This document shows, piece by piece, positions 43,191 through 53,392 of a stretch of 64,000 nucleotides of DNA. The notes below the pieces were generated by a model. It worked only from the letters and a program-made list of their open reading frames with translations, searched no databases and was not told the origin of the DNA. This DNA is from Serratia sp. AKBS12 (GTDB lineage: Bacteria; Pseudomonadota; Gammaproteobacteria; Enterobacterales; Enterobacteriaceae): the NCBI RefSeq assembly GCF_024793895.1, contig NZ_JANUSB010000011.1:62001-126000 (forward strand), in the 5' to 3' direction. Numbering within the stretch: the stretch's first letter is position 1; each line of letters opens with the position of its first letter. The translations under genes were made by a program, and so were the position numbers.

Positions 43191-43718
43191 GTGATCGATG
43201 ATGATGGCTACCGCCCGAATGTTGGTATCGTAATCTGTAATCGTCAGGGGCAGGTCCTGTGGGCCCGCCGCTACGGTCAGCACTCCTGGCAGTTTCCCCA
43301 AGGTGGGATTAACCCTGGCGAAACCGCGGAACAGGCCATGTATCGTGAGCTGTTCGAAGAAGTGGGGTTGAATAAAAAGGATGTGCGTATCCTGGCTTCA
43401 ACCCGTAACTGGTTGCGCTATAAATTGCCAAAACGTTTGGTGCGTTGGGACACAAAGCCGGTTTGTATCGGCCAAAAGCAGAAATGGTTTCTGTTGCAGC
43501 TAATGTGCAATGACGCGGATATCAATATGCAACGCAGCAGCACGCCGGAATTTGACGGCTGGCGTTGGGTGAGCTTCTGGTATCCCGTGCGTCAGGTGGT
43601 ATCGTTCAAACGCGATGTGTACCGCCGGGTGATGAAAGAATTTGCCGCAACCGTGATGCCGATGCAGGAGCAGACAGCGCCACGGCAGGCTCCCGCTTAC
43701 CGCCGAAAAAGAGGTTAA
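43191..43718 (+). CDS. rppH: RNA pyrophosphohydrolase RppH (Nudix)
   Basis: This 175-residue Nudix enzyme removes phosphate from 5'-triphosphate mRNA ends and so triggers RNase E decay. The Nudix box is [23 protein letters not shown] (residues about 38-60, written here as the family pattern GX5EX7REUXEEXGU). It starts with GTG, as in E. coli, reading [21 protein letters not shown]. The C-terminal tail is basic (RRKRG). It lies 12 bases before ptsP on the same strand, the usual rppH-ptsP operon. Confidence 0.96.
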   Translation: MIDDDGYRPNVGIVICNRQGQVLWARRYGQHSWQFPQGGINPGETAEQAMYRELFEEVGLNKKDVRILASTRNWLRYKLPKRLVRWDTKPVCIGQKQKWFLLQLMCNDADINMQRSSTPEFDGWRWVSFWYPVRQVVSFKRDVYRRVMKEFAATVMPMQEQTAPRQAPAYRRKRG

Positions 43719-43730
43719 GTTAAGCAGACT

Positions 43731-45977
43731 ATGCTCACGCGCTTGCGAGAAATTGTTGAGAAGGTAGCCGCGGCAGCCAGTTTGACAGATGCGCTGGATC
43801 TTTTGGTCAATGAAACCTGTCAGGCGATGGATACGGAAGTGTGTTCCATCTACCTGGCAGATAACGATCGTCGTTGCTATTACCTGATGGCGACGCGCGG
43901 GTTGAAAAAACCGCGCGGGCGCACCATTGCCCTGGCGTTTGACGAAGGCGTGGTTGGCCTGGTCGGTCGGCGGGCGGAACCGATCAACCTGGCGGATGCG
44001 CAAAGCCACCCCAGTTTCAAATACGTGCCGCAGGTAAAGGAAGATCGTTTCCGATCGTTCCTGGGCGTGCCGATTATCCACCGCCGCCAGCTGTTGGGCG
44101 TGTTGGTGGTGCAGCAGCGCGAGCTGCGCCAGTTTGATGAAAGCGAAGAGTCTTTCATGGTCACGCTGGCCACGCAGATGGCCGGTATTCTCTCCCAATC
44201 GCAACTCAACGCCATCTTTGGTCAATATCGCCAGACGCGTATCCGCGCCCTGGCGGCGTCGCCGGGCGTGGCGGTAGCCGAAGGCTGGCAGGACAGCAGC
44301 CAGCCGTCGCTCGATCAGGTATTCAGAGCCTCGACGCTGGATACCGTCAGCGAACGCGATCGGCTGACCCAGGCGCTGGAAGAAGCCGGCGCGGAATTCC
44401 GCCGGTTTAGCAAACGCTTTGCCGCCAGCTCGCAAAAAGAAAGCGCGGCGATCTTCGATCTTTATTCCCACCTGTTGAACGACGCGCGCCTGAAACGCGA
44501 ACTGTTTGCCGAAATTGACGCCGGTTCGGTGGCGGAGTGGGCGGTCAAGCAGGTGATTGAGGCGTTTGCCGCCCAGTTTGCCAGCCTGCAAGATACCTAC
44601 ATGCGCGAACGCGCCAGCGATCTGCGCGCGCTCGGCCAGCGGCTGCTGTTCCATCTTGATGACACCACCGAGGGCGCAACCCAGTGGCCAGCTCGCTTTG
44701 TGCTGGTGGCGGACGAACTGACGGCGACGCTGTTGGCGGAAGTGCCGCCGGATCGTCTGGCCGGCGTGGTGGTGCGCGACGGCGCCGCCAACTCGCATGC
44801 CGCAATTCTGGTACGCGCAATGGGCGTGCCGACGGTGATGGGGGCCGATATTCAGCCGTCGTTGCTGAACCAGCGGCTGCTGATTGTCGACGGCTATCGC
44901 GGCGAACTGCTGGTCGATCCGGAACCGGTACTGGTGCAGGAATACCAACGCCTGATTAACGAAGAGCTGGAACTCAGCAAGCTGGCGGAAGACGACGTTG
45001 AACAACCAGCCCAGATGAAAGGCGGTGAGCGGATTCAGGTGATGCTCAATGCCGGTTTAAGCCCGGAACATGAACAACTGCTGGGAAGTCGGGTCGACGG
45101 TGTCGGCCTGTATCGCACCGAAATCCCGTTCATGCTGCAAAGCGGCTTCCCGTCGGAAGAAGAACAGGTGGCGCAGTATCAGGGTATGTTGCAGCTATAT
45201 CCCACCAAGCCGGTCACGCTACGCACGCTGGATATCGGTGCCGACAAACAGCTGCCGTACATGCCGATCAGCGAAGAAAACCCGTGTCTGGGTTGGCGCG
45301 GTATCCGCGTCACGCTCGATCAGCCGGAAATATTCCTGATCCAGGTGCGTGCGATGCTGCGCGCCAATGCCGGTACCGGCAATCTGGGCATCCTGTTGCC
45401 GATGATCACCAGCCTGGATGAGATCGATGAGGCGAAACGGCTGATCGAACGTGCCGGCAACGAGGTGGAAGAAGTGCTGGGATATGCCATTCCCAAGCCG
45501 AAGATCGGCGTGATGCTTGAAGTGCCGTCAATGATCTTTCTGATCCCCTATCTGGCTCGGCGCGTTGATTTCATTTCGGTTGGCACCAACGATCTCACGC
45601 AGTATCTGCTGGCGGTCGATCGTAACAATACCCGCGTGGCGGCGCTGTATGACAGCCTGCATCCGTCGATGCTGCGGGTACTGAAGATGATCGTCGAACA
45701 GGGGGAGGCCGCCGGTTTACAGGTGGGGCTATGCGGCGAACTGGCCGGCGATCCGATGGGGGCTCTGCTGTTGATTGGCATGGGGTATCGCCATCTCAGC
45801 ATGAACGGGCGCAGCGTGGCGCGGATCAAATACCTGCTGCGGCATATCGAACTGGCAGAGGCGCAAGCCCTGACGCTGCGAGTGCTCAACGCCCAGATGA
45901 CCACCGAAGTGCGCCATCAGGTGGCGGCATTCATGGAGCGACGCGGCATGGGCGGGCTGATTCGCGGCGGGCGCTGA
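43731..45977 (+). CDS. ptsP: PTS enzyme I-Ntr (PtsP)
   Basis: This 748-residue protein, the E. coli length, phosphorylates NPr in the nitrogen PTS. It has an N-terminal GAF domain (to about residue 160; DALDLLVNETCQAMDTEVCSIYLAD) and an EI-type phosphohistidine domain with His356 in AANSHAAILVRAMG. The C-terminal PEP-binding barrel has TLDIGADKQLPYM, DFISVGTNDLTQYLLAVDRNN and VGLCGELAGDP. GAF domains of EI-Ntr sense glutamine. It is co-transcribed with rppH. Confidence 0.97.
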   Translation: MLTRLREIVEKVAAAASLTDALDLLVNETCQAMDTEVCSIYLADNDRRCYYLMATRGLKKPRGRTIALAFDEGVVGLVGRRAEPINLADAQSHPSFKYVPQVKEDRFRSFLGVPIIHRRQLLGVLVVQQRELRQFDESEESFMVTLATQMAGILSQSQLNAIFGQYRQTRIRALAASPGVAVAEGWQDSSQPSLDQVFRASTLDTVSERDRLTQALEEAGAEFRRFSKRFAASSQKESAAIFDLYSHLLNDARLKRELFAEIDAGSVAEWAVKQVIEAFAAQFASLQDTYMRERASDLRALGQRLLFHLDDTTEGATQWPARFVLVADELTATLLAEVPPDRLAGVVVRDGAANSHAAILVRAMGVPTVMGADIQPSLLNQRLLIVDGYRGELLVDPEPVLVQEYQRLINEELELSKLAEDDVEQPAQMKGGERIQVMLNAGLSPEHEQLLGSRVDGVGLYRTEIPFMLQSGFPSEEEQVAQYQGMLQLYPTKPVTLRTLDIGADKQLPYMPISEENPCLGWRGIRVTLDQPEIFLIQVRAMLRANAGTGNLGILLPMITSLDEIDEAKRLIERAGNEVEEVLGYAIPKPKIGVMLEVPSMIFLIPYLARRVDFISVGTNDLTQYLLAVDRNNTRVAALYDSLHPSMLRVLKMIVEQGEAAGLQVGLCGELAGDPMGALLLIGMGYRHLSMNGRSVARIKYLLRHIELAEAQALTLRVLNAQMTTEVRHQVAAFMERRGMGGLIRGGR

Positions 45978-46067
45978 GCCGCGCGCTGACTGATTTTTTT
46001 ACAGAACTTTTCCCAACAGGCCAGGCCGGACGGCGCTAAGCCTATGTTATGATGCGTTTCCTCAATT

Positions 46068-46098
46068 GCGCTGCCGCCAGAAAGCGGGTCGGCAGCGC
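46068..46098 (+). repeat. Hairpin in the lgt upstream region
   Basis: GCGCTGCCG (46068-46076) is the exact complement of CGGCAGCGC (46090-46098) with a 13-base loop, 64 bases before lgt. It may be a leader structure or the terminator for ptsP; there is no T run. Confidence 0.45.
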
Positions 46099-46162
46099 GT
46101 TTGGCACCTGCCGCCCCCACTGGGGAAGAATAATCGACATAATTGACATGTTGTGGTGATAG

Positions 46163-47035
46163 ATGAGCAATAGCTATCTGGCGTTTCCTAAATTTGATCC
46201 GGTGATTTTTTCAATCGGCCCGGTATCGTTGCACTGGTACGGTTTGATGTACCTGGTCGGCTTTGTCTTTGCCATGTGGCTGGCGATCCGCCGCGCCAAT
46301 AAACCGGGCAGCGGCTGGACCAAAGACGAAGTGGAAAACCTGTTGTATGCCGGTTTCCTCGGGGTGTTTGTCGGTGGCCGCGTTGGCTATGTGCTGTTCT
46401 ACAATCTGCCGTTGTTCCTTGACAACCCGCTGTACCTGTTCAAAGTCTGGGATGGCGGCATGTCATTCCACGGCGGTCTGCTGGGCGTGATTCTGGTGAT
46501 GTTCTGGTTTGCACGCCGCACCAGGCGCACTTTCTTCCAGGTATCGGACTTTATCGCGCCGCTGATCCCGTTTGGTCTGGGAGCCGGGCGTCTCGGCAAT
46601 TTCATCAACGGCGAACTGTGGGGCCGGGTCACCTCCGACGTGCCTTGGGCGATGCTGTTCCCCGGCTCGCGCAACGAAGATATCGCCATTGCCGCAGCCG
46701 ATCCGCAATGGCTGCCGTTGCTGAACCAGTACGGCGTGCTACCGCGCCACCCCTCGCAGCTGTATGAACTGCTGCTTGAAGGCGTAGTGCTGTTTATCAT
46801 TCTGAACCTGTTTATTCGCAAATCGCGTCCGATGGGCGCGGTTTCCGGCCTGTTCCTGATTGGCTACGGGGCGTTTCGCATCATTGTCGAAGCCTTCCGC
46901 CAGCCGGACGCGCAGCTCGGCCTGTTCGACGGTGTGATCAGTATGGGCCAGATCCTGTCGATTCCGATGGTATTGGCCGGTATCATTATGATGATTTGGG
47001 CGTATCGTCGTCGTCCACAGCAACAAACTTCGTGA
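46163..47035 (+). CDS. lgt: Prolipoprotein diacylglyceryl transferase
   Basis: This 290-residue inner-membrane enzyme adds diacylglycerol to the lipobox Cys of prolipoproteins. The Lgt signature is [23 protein letters not shown], with essential Arg and Asn; [13 protein letters not shown] (His, Tyr) near the N-terminus and [13 protein letters not shown] are also conserved. Seven membrane segments are expected. Length equals that of E. coli Lgt (291). The stop is 6 bases from thyA, with the thyA ribosome-binding site (GAGGAA) inside the overlap region, so the pair is an operon as in E. coli. Confidence 0.97.
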   Translation: MSNSYLAFPKFDPVIFSIGPVSLHWYGLMYLVGFVFAMWLAIRRANKPGSGWTKDEVENLLYAGFLGVFVGGRVGYVLFYNLPLFLDNPLYLFKVWDGGMSFHGGLLGVILVMFWFARRTRRTFFQVSDFIAPLIPFGLGAGRLGNFINGELWGRVTSDVPWAMLFPGSRNEDIAIAAADPQWLPLLNQYGVLPRHPSQLYELLLEGVVLFIILNLFIRKSRPMGAVSGLFLIGYGAFRIIVEAFRQPDAQLGLFDGVISMGQILSIPMVLAGIIMMIWAYRRRPQQQTS

Positions 47036-47041
47036 GGAAAA

Positions 47042-47836
47042 ATGAAACAGTATCTGGATTTGATGAAGAAAGTGCTCGCCGAGGGCACCCCTAAAGCCGA
47101 TCGTACCGGCACTGGCACGTTGTCCATTTTCGGCCACCAGATGCGTTTCAATTTGCAGGACGGCTTTCCGTTGGTGACCACCAAAAAATGTCACCTGCGC
47201 TCGATTATTCATGAACTGCTGTGGTTCCTGAACGGTGATACCAATACTGCCTATTTGCGTGACAACAAGGTCACCATCTGGGATGAATGGGCGGATGAAA
47301 ACGGCGATCTTGGCCCGGTGTATGGCAAGCAGTGGCGCGCCTGGGGCGCGGCGGATGGGCGTCAGATCGACCAGTTGAGCAACGTGTTGCAACAGTTGAA
47401 ACAGGATCCGGACTCCCGTCGTATCATTGTTTCCGCCTGGAACGTCGGCGAACTGGACCAGATGGCGTTGGCACCATGCCACGCCTTCTTCCAGTTCTAC
47501 GTAGCCGACGGCAAACTGTCTTGCCAGCTGTACCAGCGGTCATGCGACGTGTTCCTCGGTCTGCCGTTCAATATTGCCAGTTACGCGCTGCTGGTGCATA
47601 TGATGGCGCAGCAGTGCGATCTGCAGGTCGGCGATTTTGTCTGGACCGGCGGCGACACCCATCTTTACAGCAACCATATGGAACAGACGGCGTTGCAGTT
47701 GACCCGTGAGCCGCGGCCATTGCCGAAGCTGATAATCAAGCGCAAACCGGCGTCGCTGTTTGATTACCGCTTCGACGACTTCGAGATCGAAGGTTACGAT
47801 CCGCATCCTGCCATCAAGGCACCGGTCGCCATCTGA
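47042..47836 (+). CDS. thyA: Thymidylate synthase
   Basis: This 264-residue enzyme, the same length as in E. coli, makes dTMP from dUMP with methylenetetrahydrofolate. The nucleophile is Cys146 in [12 protein letters not shown]. Conserved segments include [19 protein letters not shown], the phosphate-binding [17 protein letters not shown] and [12 protein letters not shown]. It is the second gene of the lgt-thyA unit and ends before a clear terminator. Confidence 0.98.
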   Translation: MKQYLDLMKKVLAEGTPKADRTGTGTLSIFGHQMRFNLQDGFPLVTTKKCHLRSIIHELLWFLNGDTNTAYLRDNKVTIWDEWADENGDLGPVYGKQWRAWGAADGRQIDQLSNVLQQLKQDPDSRRIIVSAWNVGELDQMALAPCHAFFQFYVADGKLSCQLYQRSCDVFLGLPFNIASYALLVHMMAQQCDLQVGDFVWTGGDTHLYSNHMEQTALQLTREPRPLPKLIIKRKPASLFDYRFDDFEIEGYDPHPAIKAPVAI

Positions 47837-47858
47837 CCACCAACCAGGCTACTCTCCA

Positions 47859-47885
47859 GGGCGCAACCAGTTTGCGCCTTTTTTT
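47859..47885 (+). terminator. thyA terminator
   Basis: GGCGCAA (47860-47866) pairs with TTGCGCC (47872-47878), followed by seven T (47879-47885). It separates lgt-thyA from the pseudopilin genes. Confidence 0.9.
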
Positions 47886-48035
47886 CGCCTGTCGATGTGG
47901 CGCTGTAGGTTATTCTGCGTAGCGCCTCGCATTTGGATGGGTAGTTTCAGCCTGTGCATCATTAAATTGCGTAACGTTTTCCAACCCTCACACCGCCCGC
48001 TGTTCATCTTTATTCAGCGGGTTACACTCGCCGTC

Positions 48036-48536
48036 ATGAAAAACAGATGCATGCGTCACGCCCGCAGCCAGCGCGGCATGACGCTGATAGAACTGCTGGT
48101 GGTGATCGCTCTGGCCGCGTTGCTGAGCAGTTGGGGTGTCAGCCACTGGCATCAGCATCGCCAGGCGTTACGGTTGGAACATACCGCGCTGCAATTGCTG
48201 GCGTTTCTCACCCGCCTGCAGGCTGATGCCAACTGGCGCAATCGTGCCGCGCTGCTGTGGTTCAAGCCGGGGGAGCATTGGTGCATTGGCAGTGGCAGCG
48301 AACCGCTGACCTGTAGCGCGGCCGAAGACTGGGTGTTTGTTGCGCCGTCTGACGGCGTGCAGTTGAGTGATTATACCCGCAAGGAGATCGGGTTTTATGG
48401 TCTACGCAACGGTGCGCAGGCCGGGCATATCCAATTAAGCAACGGTGTCGGCAGTCTGCGGGTGATACTGTCGGCAAAAGGGCGGTTGCGGCTATGCAGC
48501 GTCGAGGTGGTGCTTGGCGGGATCGGCCGGTGTTAG
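48036..48536 (+). CDS. ppdA: Prepilin peptidase-dependent protein PpdA
   Basis: This 166-residue pseudopilin has a short basic leader cleaved at G/M, then a hydrophobic helix: RSQRG-MTLIELLVVIALAAL, with Glu at position +5, the type IV pilin/type II secretion mark. The first ATG at 48036 is chosen; another at 48051 is also possible and neither has a strong ribosome-binding site. It is the first of four small overlapping genes (ppdA-ppdB-ygdB-ppdC) between thyA and recC, exactly as in E. coli. Role unproven; minor pseudopilins prime pilus assembly. Confidence 0.93.
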   Translation: MKNRCMRHARSQRGMTLIELLVVIALAALLSSWGVSHWHQHRQALRLEHTALQLLAFLTRLQADANWRNRAALLWFKPGEHWCIGSGSEPLTCSAAEDWVFVAPSDGVQLSDYTRKEIGFYGLRNGAQAGHIQLSNGVGSLRVILSAKGRLRLCSVEVVLGGIGRC

Positions 48537-49105
48537 CCTCGTCGCGAGGTTTTACCCTGCCTGAAGCGCTGCTGGCGATGGCTTTCGGCAGCCTGGTTGC
48601 GTTGGCAGCAGCGCAAACGTACCCAGTTCTGCGTCAGCAGAGCGTGGCTCTCGGCCAGTATTATCGGCTGGAACTGGCGTTACGCCAACTGGCATTCGCT
48701 ATAGAAAAGGATCTTCGCCGCGCCGGGTTTTGTGCCGGTGGTTGTCACGGCCAGCCGCTAATCATTAGCCAACACCGAGGAGAAGCAAGCTCCAGCTGTG
48801 TGATCGTCCGTTACGATCTGAACCGCAACGGCCGCTGGGAAAGTAGCGGCAGCGACGCCGAGCAATTTGCCTATCGGCTACGCCAGGGAGCGCTGGAGCA
48901 CCAGCGCGGCGTAAGCCACTGTAATGGCAGCGGTTGGGAACGATTGATCGATCATCAGCAAATTCATATCGATACCTTCAGGATCGACATGCAGTCCGGT
49001 CGGCATCGCCGTCAGGCGGTGAGTCTGTCGCTGACGGGGCATGCAGCAGTGCGGCCGCATATCCAGCGTACGTTGAGCGTGTCTGTCAGCCTGGAGATGC
49101 GATGA
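48494..49105 (+). CDS. ppdB: Prepilin peptidase-dependent protein PpdB
   Basis: This 203-residue pseudopilin has the cleavage motif SSRG-FTLPEALLAMAFGSL, with Glu +5. Its start overlaps the end of ppdA by 43 bases in another frame. The C-terminal two thirds look like a globular pilin head with four Cys (FCAGGCHG and later). It is the largest of the four-gene set and resembles PilW-type minor pilins. It overlaps ygdB by 4 bases (ATGA). Confidence 0.92.
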   Translation: MQRRGGAWRDRPVLASSRGFTLPEALLAMAFGSLVALAAAQTYPVLRQQSVALGQYYRLELALRQLAFAIEKDLRRAGFCAGGCHGQPLIISQHRGEASSSCVIVRYDLNRNGRWESSGSDAEQFAYRLRQGALEHQRGVSHCNGSGWERLIDHQQIHIDTFRIDMQSGRHRRQAVSLSLTGHAAVRPHIQRTLSVSVSLEMR

Positions 49106-49542
49106 ACCGGCACGGGCAACGAGGCGGTAGTGCGTTGGCTGCGGTGATGTTACTGCTGGCGATGGGGTTGATGCTGTTAACCGCCCAGCAGCGACAACTG
49201 GATAACGCCCTGCTGCTGGCAGCCGATCAACAGCGTTATCTGGTGGCGTATAATCAGGCGGCGTCGGCGCTTAATTGGGGGATGGTGCAGCCATGGCCCG
49301 TCGCTCGGCTGACAGTGCAACGCTGGCATTGTCTGCGTCACCTGGCCGAGTTGCAGGTATGCGGCAAAATGTCGGTTCGGGCCGGGATCGTAGTGCTGCG
49401 CGGCCAGGGAACACTGGCTGGCGATCGGCCGCTGTGGCTCTACCAGTTGGCAATGCCGGACGACAAGGGGAAACTGGCCGCGGTCACCGGCGGGCGTCTG
49501 GATTTTTGCCCGGAAAAGAACGAGGCCGACTGTGCGGACTGA
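49102..49542 (+). CDS. ygdB: YgdB (DUF2509), minor pilin-like
   Basis: This 146-residue protein begins MNRHGQRGGSALAAVMLLLAMGLM: a single hydrophobic helix after a short basic leader, like PilX-type minor pilins but lacking the usual Glu +5. The ATG overlaps the ppdB stop. Two Cys near the C-terminus (FCPEKNEADCAD) may pair. It lies at the E. coli position of ygdB. Confidence 0.9.
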   Translation: MNRHGQRGGSALAAVMLLLAMGLMLLTAQQRQLDNALLLAADQQRYLVAYNQAASALNWGMVQPWPVARLTVQRWHCLRHLAELQVCGKMSVRAGIVVLRGQGTLAGDRPLWLYQLAMPDDKGKLAAVTGGRLDFCPEKNEADCAD

Positions 49543-49888
49543 CCCGATACCGGCCAATGTTGCGCGTCAACGCGGCTTCAGCCTGCCTGAGGTATTAATT
49601 GCGGCACTGTTGTTCTCGGTGTCGTTACTCGGCCTGTTGCAGTACCATCAGGCATTGTTACAGGGGTTCCAGCGTCAATGGCAATCTCGCCAGGCCTGGG
49701 CATTGGCGCATCAACAATTGGAGCGTCATGCCGCCGGCATTGAGGGCGTAGAGACGCTCCCCCCCGGCTGGCGGCGTGAAGTACAGCACAGTCGCGAAGA
49801 TGATGCTTGCCATCGGCTGACGGTCACGATACAAACCCCGCAACGACAACGGATCCAGCTTGGCCGCTGGTATTGCGACGGCGATTAG
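49532..49888 (+). CDS. ppdC: Prepilin peptidase-dependent protein PpdC
   Basis: This 118-residue pseudopilin starts at GTG 49532, overlapping ygdB by 11 bases. The motif RQRG-FSLPEVLIAALLFSVSLLGLLQYHQALLQGF carries Glu +5 and a long helix, like PilV-type minor pilins. It is the last of the four-gene set, followed by a 132-base spacer and recC. With ppdA, ppdB and ygdB it gives the H/J/I/X-like set of minor pilins. Confidence 0.92.
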   Translation: MRTDPIPANVARQRGFSLPEVLIAALLFSVSLLGLLQYHQALLQGFQRQWQSRQAWALAHQQLERHAAGIEGVETLPPGWRREVQHSREDDACHRLTVTIQTPQRQRIQLGRWYCDGD

Positions 49889-50020
49889 CCTGGCGGCATT
49901 GGCAGACGATGGCCAGGGTGGTCAGCGACTGTTGTACCGTTGCGCCACGCTGGCGTGCAACAGTGATGCGGCGCCAGAGTCGCGCTATTTTTTGCAGTAT
50001 GACGCGTTTAAAGGAGCCTC

Positions 50021-53000
50021 ATGTTCACGGTTTACCATTCCAATCAGTTGGATTTGCTGAAAACGCTGACCAGTGCGTTGATCGCCAGAGAACCGTTGGG
50101 CGACCCTTTTCAAGCGGAGGTCATACTGGTTCAGAGCCCCGGCATGGCGCAGTGGTTGCAGATGCAACTGGCCGAACAGTTTGGCATTGCCGCCAATATT
50201 GCCTTCCCGCTACCGGCATCGTTTATCTGGGAGATGTTCACCCGCGTGTTGCCCGGCATCCCGCAGGAGAGCGCCTTCAGTAAGGATGCCATGACCTGGA
50301 AACTGATGTGGCTGCTGCCGGATATGCTGACCGAGCCGGAGTTTGCGCCGTTGCAGCACTATCTGGCCGACGACGGCGACAAGCGCAAAATTCATCAGCT
50401 GGCCGGGCGAGTGGCCGATCTGTTTGACCAATATCTGGTGTATCGACCGCAGTGGCTGGAAAGCTGGCAACGTGGCGAGCGTATCGACGCCCTGCCAGAG
50501 GCGCAGCAATGGCAGGCACCGCTATGGGCGCGCCTGGTGGAGTACACCCGGCAGCTTGGACAGCCTGAGTGGCACCGTGCCAATCTGTATCGGCGTTTCA
50601 TCGCCACCCTGGAACAGGCGCAAACCTGCCCGGCGGGCCTGCCACCACGGGTATTTATCTGTGGCATTTCGGCATTGCCGCCGATCTACCTTGAGGCTCT
50701 GCAGGCGTTGGGCAAACACATCGATATACATCTGATGTTTACCAACCCGTGCCGTTACTACTGGGGTGATATTCAGGATTATGCGTTCCTGGCACGGCTG
50801 CAAAGCCGTAAGCGCCGTCATCACCAGCAGGCGCTCGAACAGGGGCTGTTCCGCCAGCCAGAGCAGGCCGCACAGCTGTTCGATACCGACGGCGAACAGC
50901 GCTTGAGTAATCCGCTGCTGGCCTCCTGGGGCAAGTTGGGGCGCGACCATTTATATCTGCTGGCGCAGATGGAGTCGTTGCAAGAGGTTGATGCCTTTGT
51001 GGACATTGCGCCGGACAACTTGCTGCATGCCATTCAGCACGACATGCTGGAGCTGGAAGATCATGCGATCATCGGCACCACGGCGCAAACGCTGGAACGT
51101 AGCGACAACAAGCGCATGCTCGATCCTGCCGACCGTTCCATCAGCCTGCACGCCTGTCATAGCCCGCAGCGCGAGGTGGAGGTGCTGCACGACAGGCTGT
51201 TGGCGATGCTGGCGGAGGACCCACAGCTGACGCCGCGTGACATCATCGTGATGGTGGCCGACATTGACAGCTATACGCCGTACATTCAGGCGGTATTTGG
51301 TAATGCGCCGCCGGAGCGCTATTTGCCGTTCGCCATTTCCGACCGTAAAGCGCGGCAGGCTCATCCGGCCTTGCAGGCGTTTATTTCGTTGCTGGATTTG
51401 CCGCAGAGTCGCTTTTCTGCTGAACAGGTGCTGGCATTGCTGGAGGTTCCGGCGCTAGCGGCGCGTTTCGCCATTGATGAAGAGGGGCTGCGTCTGTTGC
51501 GCCGCTGGGTCGGCGAATCCGGCGTGCGTTGGGGGCTGGATGATGACAACGTGCGCCAACTGGCGCTGCCGGTTACCGGCCAGCACACCTGGCAGTTCGG
51601 CATCACACGCATGCTGCTCGGGTATGCAATGGACAGCAATATCGGGGACTGGCAAGGCGTCTTGCCGTATGACGAGTCCAGCGGGTTGGCGGCGGAGCTG
51701 GCCGGGCAGTTGGCAGAACTGCTGGCGCAGCTTGCCGACTGGCGGCAACGGTTAGGTGAACCACGCACGTTGGCGGAGTGGCTGCCGCTATGCCGCCGGT
51801 TGCTGGACAGTTTCTTTGCCGCCGACGCCGACACGGAAGTGATATTGGCGCTGATCGAACAGCAGTGGCAGCAGGTAATCGAGTTCGGGCAGGGGGCGCG
51901 TTATCCCGATGCGGTGCCCCTGACGCTGCTGCGAGACGAACTGGCGGCACGTCTCGATCAGGAGCGCATCAGCCAGCGTTTTCTGGCTGGGCAAATCAAT
52001 TTCTGCACCTTGATGCCAATGCGTTCCATCCCGTTCAAGGTGGTATGCCTGCTGGGCATGAACGACGGCGTTTACCCGCGCACCCTGCCGCCGCTGGGTT
52101 TTGACCTGATGGCTCAGCAGGTGAAGCGCGGCGATCGCAGCCGGCGCGACGATGACCGCTACCTGTTCCTTGAGGCCATCCTGTCGGCGCAGCAGCAGCT
52201 GTATATCAGCTTTATCGGACGGTCGATCCAGGATAATAGCGAACGTTATCCCTCGGTGCTGGTGACCGAGTTGCTGGAGTATCTGCAACAAAGCTACTGT
52301 TTGCCGGGCGATGAGCACCTGGACGCCGACGGCAGTGCGCAGCGGGTCGGTGAGCATTTGCTGCGCTGGCATGCCCGCATGCCGTTCGCCGCAGAGAACT
52401 TTCTGCCGGGGGCCGAAGCGCAGAGCTACGCTGCCGAATGGCTACCGGCTGCCGACCGACGCGGTGAAGCACACCCGGTGTTCAATCAGCCGCTGTCGCC
52501 AGAGCCGCAACCGCAGCTATCACTTGACGATCTGCTGCGTTTCTATCGCCATCCGATCCGCGCCTTCTTCCAATTACGTCTGGGAGTCAACTTCATTCTG
52601 GAAGAAACCGAACTGGCGGATGAGGAGCCGTTCACGCTGGACAACCTCAGCCGCTATCAATTCAACAATCAACTGCTGAACGCGTTGATTGAAGATCAGG
52701 ACGCGACGCGGCTGTATCAGCGGATACGCGCTTGCGGAGGTTTACCGTACGGCCCGTTTGGCGAGATCTACTGGCAAAAACAGCAAGAAGAAATGAGCGA
52801 ACTGGCAGCGCAGGTACGTGATGAACGGCGGGAAAGCAGTAGTCTGGAGCTGGACCTCGACATCGCCGGCGTGCGTCTTGGCGGCTGGCTGCATCAGGTG
52901 CAGCACGACGGTCTGTTGCGTTGGCGGCCAGCGACGCTGTCGGCGGTCGACGGTATCTTGCTGTGGTTGGAGCATCTGGCATATTGCTCTGCCGGCGGTG

Positions 53001-53392
53001 AGGGGGAAAGCCGGATGTTCGGGCGCAAGAACGCCGCCTGGCGTTTTGCCGCATTGCCGCCAGAGGCCGCGCGTGCCCAGTTGGCCGAGCTGATCGCCGG
53101 TTATCAGCGTGGGCTGTGTGAACCGCTGATGTTACTGAACAAAAGCGGCTGGGCGTGGTTAAGCCAGTGCTATCAGCAGGACTCACAGCAGATTGACTGG
53201 GGCGAGGAGGCGCAGGCCAGGGCACGGGCCAAACTGCTGCTGGCATGGCAGGGCGATCAGCGCATTCCCGGTGAAGGCGAGGATCCGTATATTCAGCGGG
53301 TTTTCCGTCAGTTGGACAATGCCACACTGGCACAAATTGTGGCGGAAACAGAGCGTTACCTGCTGCCGGTGGCTCGCCATAATAGAGGGTGA
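50021..53392 (+). CDS. recC: Exonuclease V gamma subunit RecC
   Basis: This 1123-residue protein, one more than E. coli RecC, is the scaffold of the RecBCD helicase-nuclease that repairs double-strand breaks; it holds the Chi-recognition channel. Motifs are degenerate helicase remnants (MFTVYHSNQLDLLKTL at the start; ALLEVPALAARFAIDEE; FCTLMPMRSIPFKVVCLLGMNDGVYPR). AAAGGAG lies before the ATG. It heads recC-ptrA-recB-recD, the E. coli order. Confidence 0.97.
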   Translation: MFTVYHSNQLDLLKTLTSALIAREPLGDPFQAEVILVQSPGMAQWLQMQLAEQFGIAANIAFPLPASFIWEMFTRVLPGIPQESAFSKDAMTWKLMWLLPDMLTEPEFAPLQHYLADDGDKRKIHQLAGRVADLFDQYLVYRPQWLESWQRGERIDALPEAQQWQAPLWARLVEYTRQLGQPEWHRANLYRRFIATLEQAQTCPAGLPPRVFICGISALPPIYLEALQALGKHIDIHLMFTNPCRYYWGDIQDYAFLARLQSRKRRHHQQALEQGLFRQPEQAAQLFDTDGEQRLSNPLLASWGKLGRDHLYLLAQMESLQEVDAFVDIAPDNLLHAIQHDMLELEDHAIIGTTAQTLERSDNKRMLDPADRSISLHACHSPQREVEVLHDRLLAMLAEDPQLTPRDIIVMVADIDSYTPYIQAVFGNAPPERYLPFAISDRKARQAHPALQAFISLLDLPQSRFSAEQVLALLEVPALAARFAIDEEGLRLLRRWVGESGVRWGLDDDNVRQLALPVTGQHTWQFGITRMLLGYAMDSNIGDWQGVLPYDESSGLAAELAGQLAELLAQLADWRQRLGEPRTLAEWLPLCRRLLDSFFAADADTEVILALIEQQWQQVIEFGQGARYPDAVPLTLLRDELAARLDQERISQRFLAGQINFCTLMPMRSIPFKVVCLLGMNDGVYPRTLPPLGFDLMAQQVKRGDRSRRDDDRYLFLEAILSAQQQLYISFIGRSIQDNSERYPSVLVTELLEYLQQSYCLPGDEHLDADGSAQRVGEHLLRWHARMPFAAENFLPGAEAQSYAAEWLPAADRRGEAHPVFNQPLSPEPQPQLSLDDLLRFYRHPIRAFFQLRLGVNFILEETELADEEPFTLDNLSRYQFNNQLLNALIEDQDATRLYQRIRACGGLPYGPFGEIYWQKQQEEMSELAAQVRDERRESSSLELDLDIAGVRLGGWLHQVQHDGLLRWRPATLSAVDGILLWLEHLAYCSAGGEGESRMFGRKNAAWRFAALPPEAARAQLAELIAGYQRGLCEPLMLLNKSGWAWLSQCYQQDSQQIDWGEEAQARARAKLLLAWQGDQRIPGEGEDPYIQRVFRQLDNATLAQIVAETERYLLPVARHNRG

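Noticed and set aside
43500-45005. 501-codon minus-strand frame opposite ptsP
   Set aside because: Antisense shadow; ptsP has its full length and catalytic His356.
49807-50283. Frames across the ppdC-recC gap
   Set aside because: They overlap recC in another frame and lack initiation signals.
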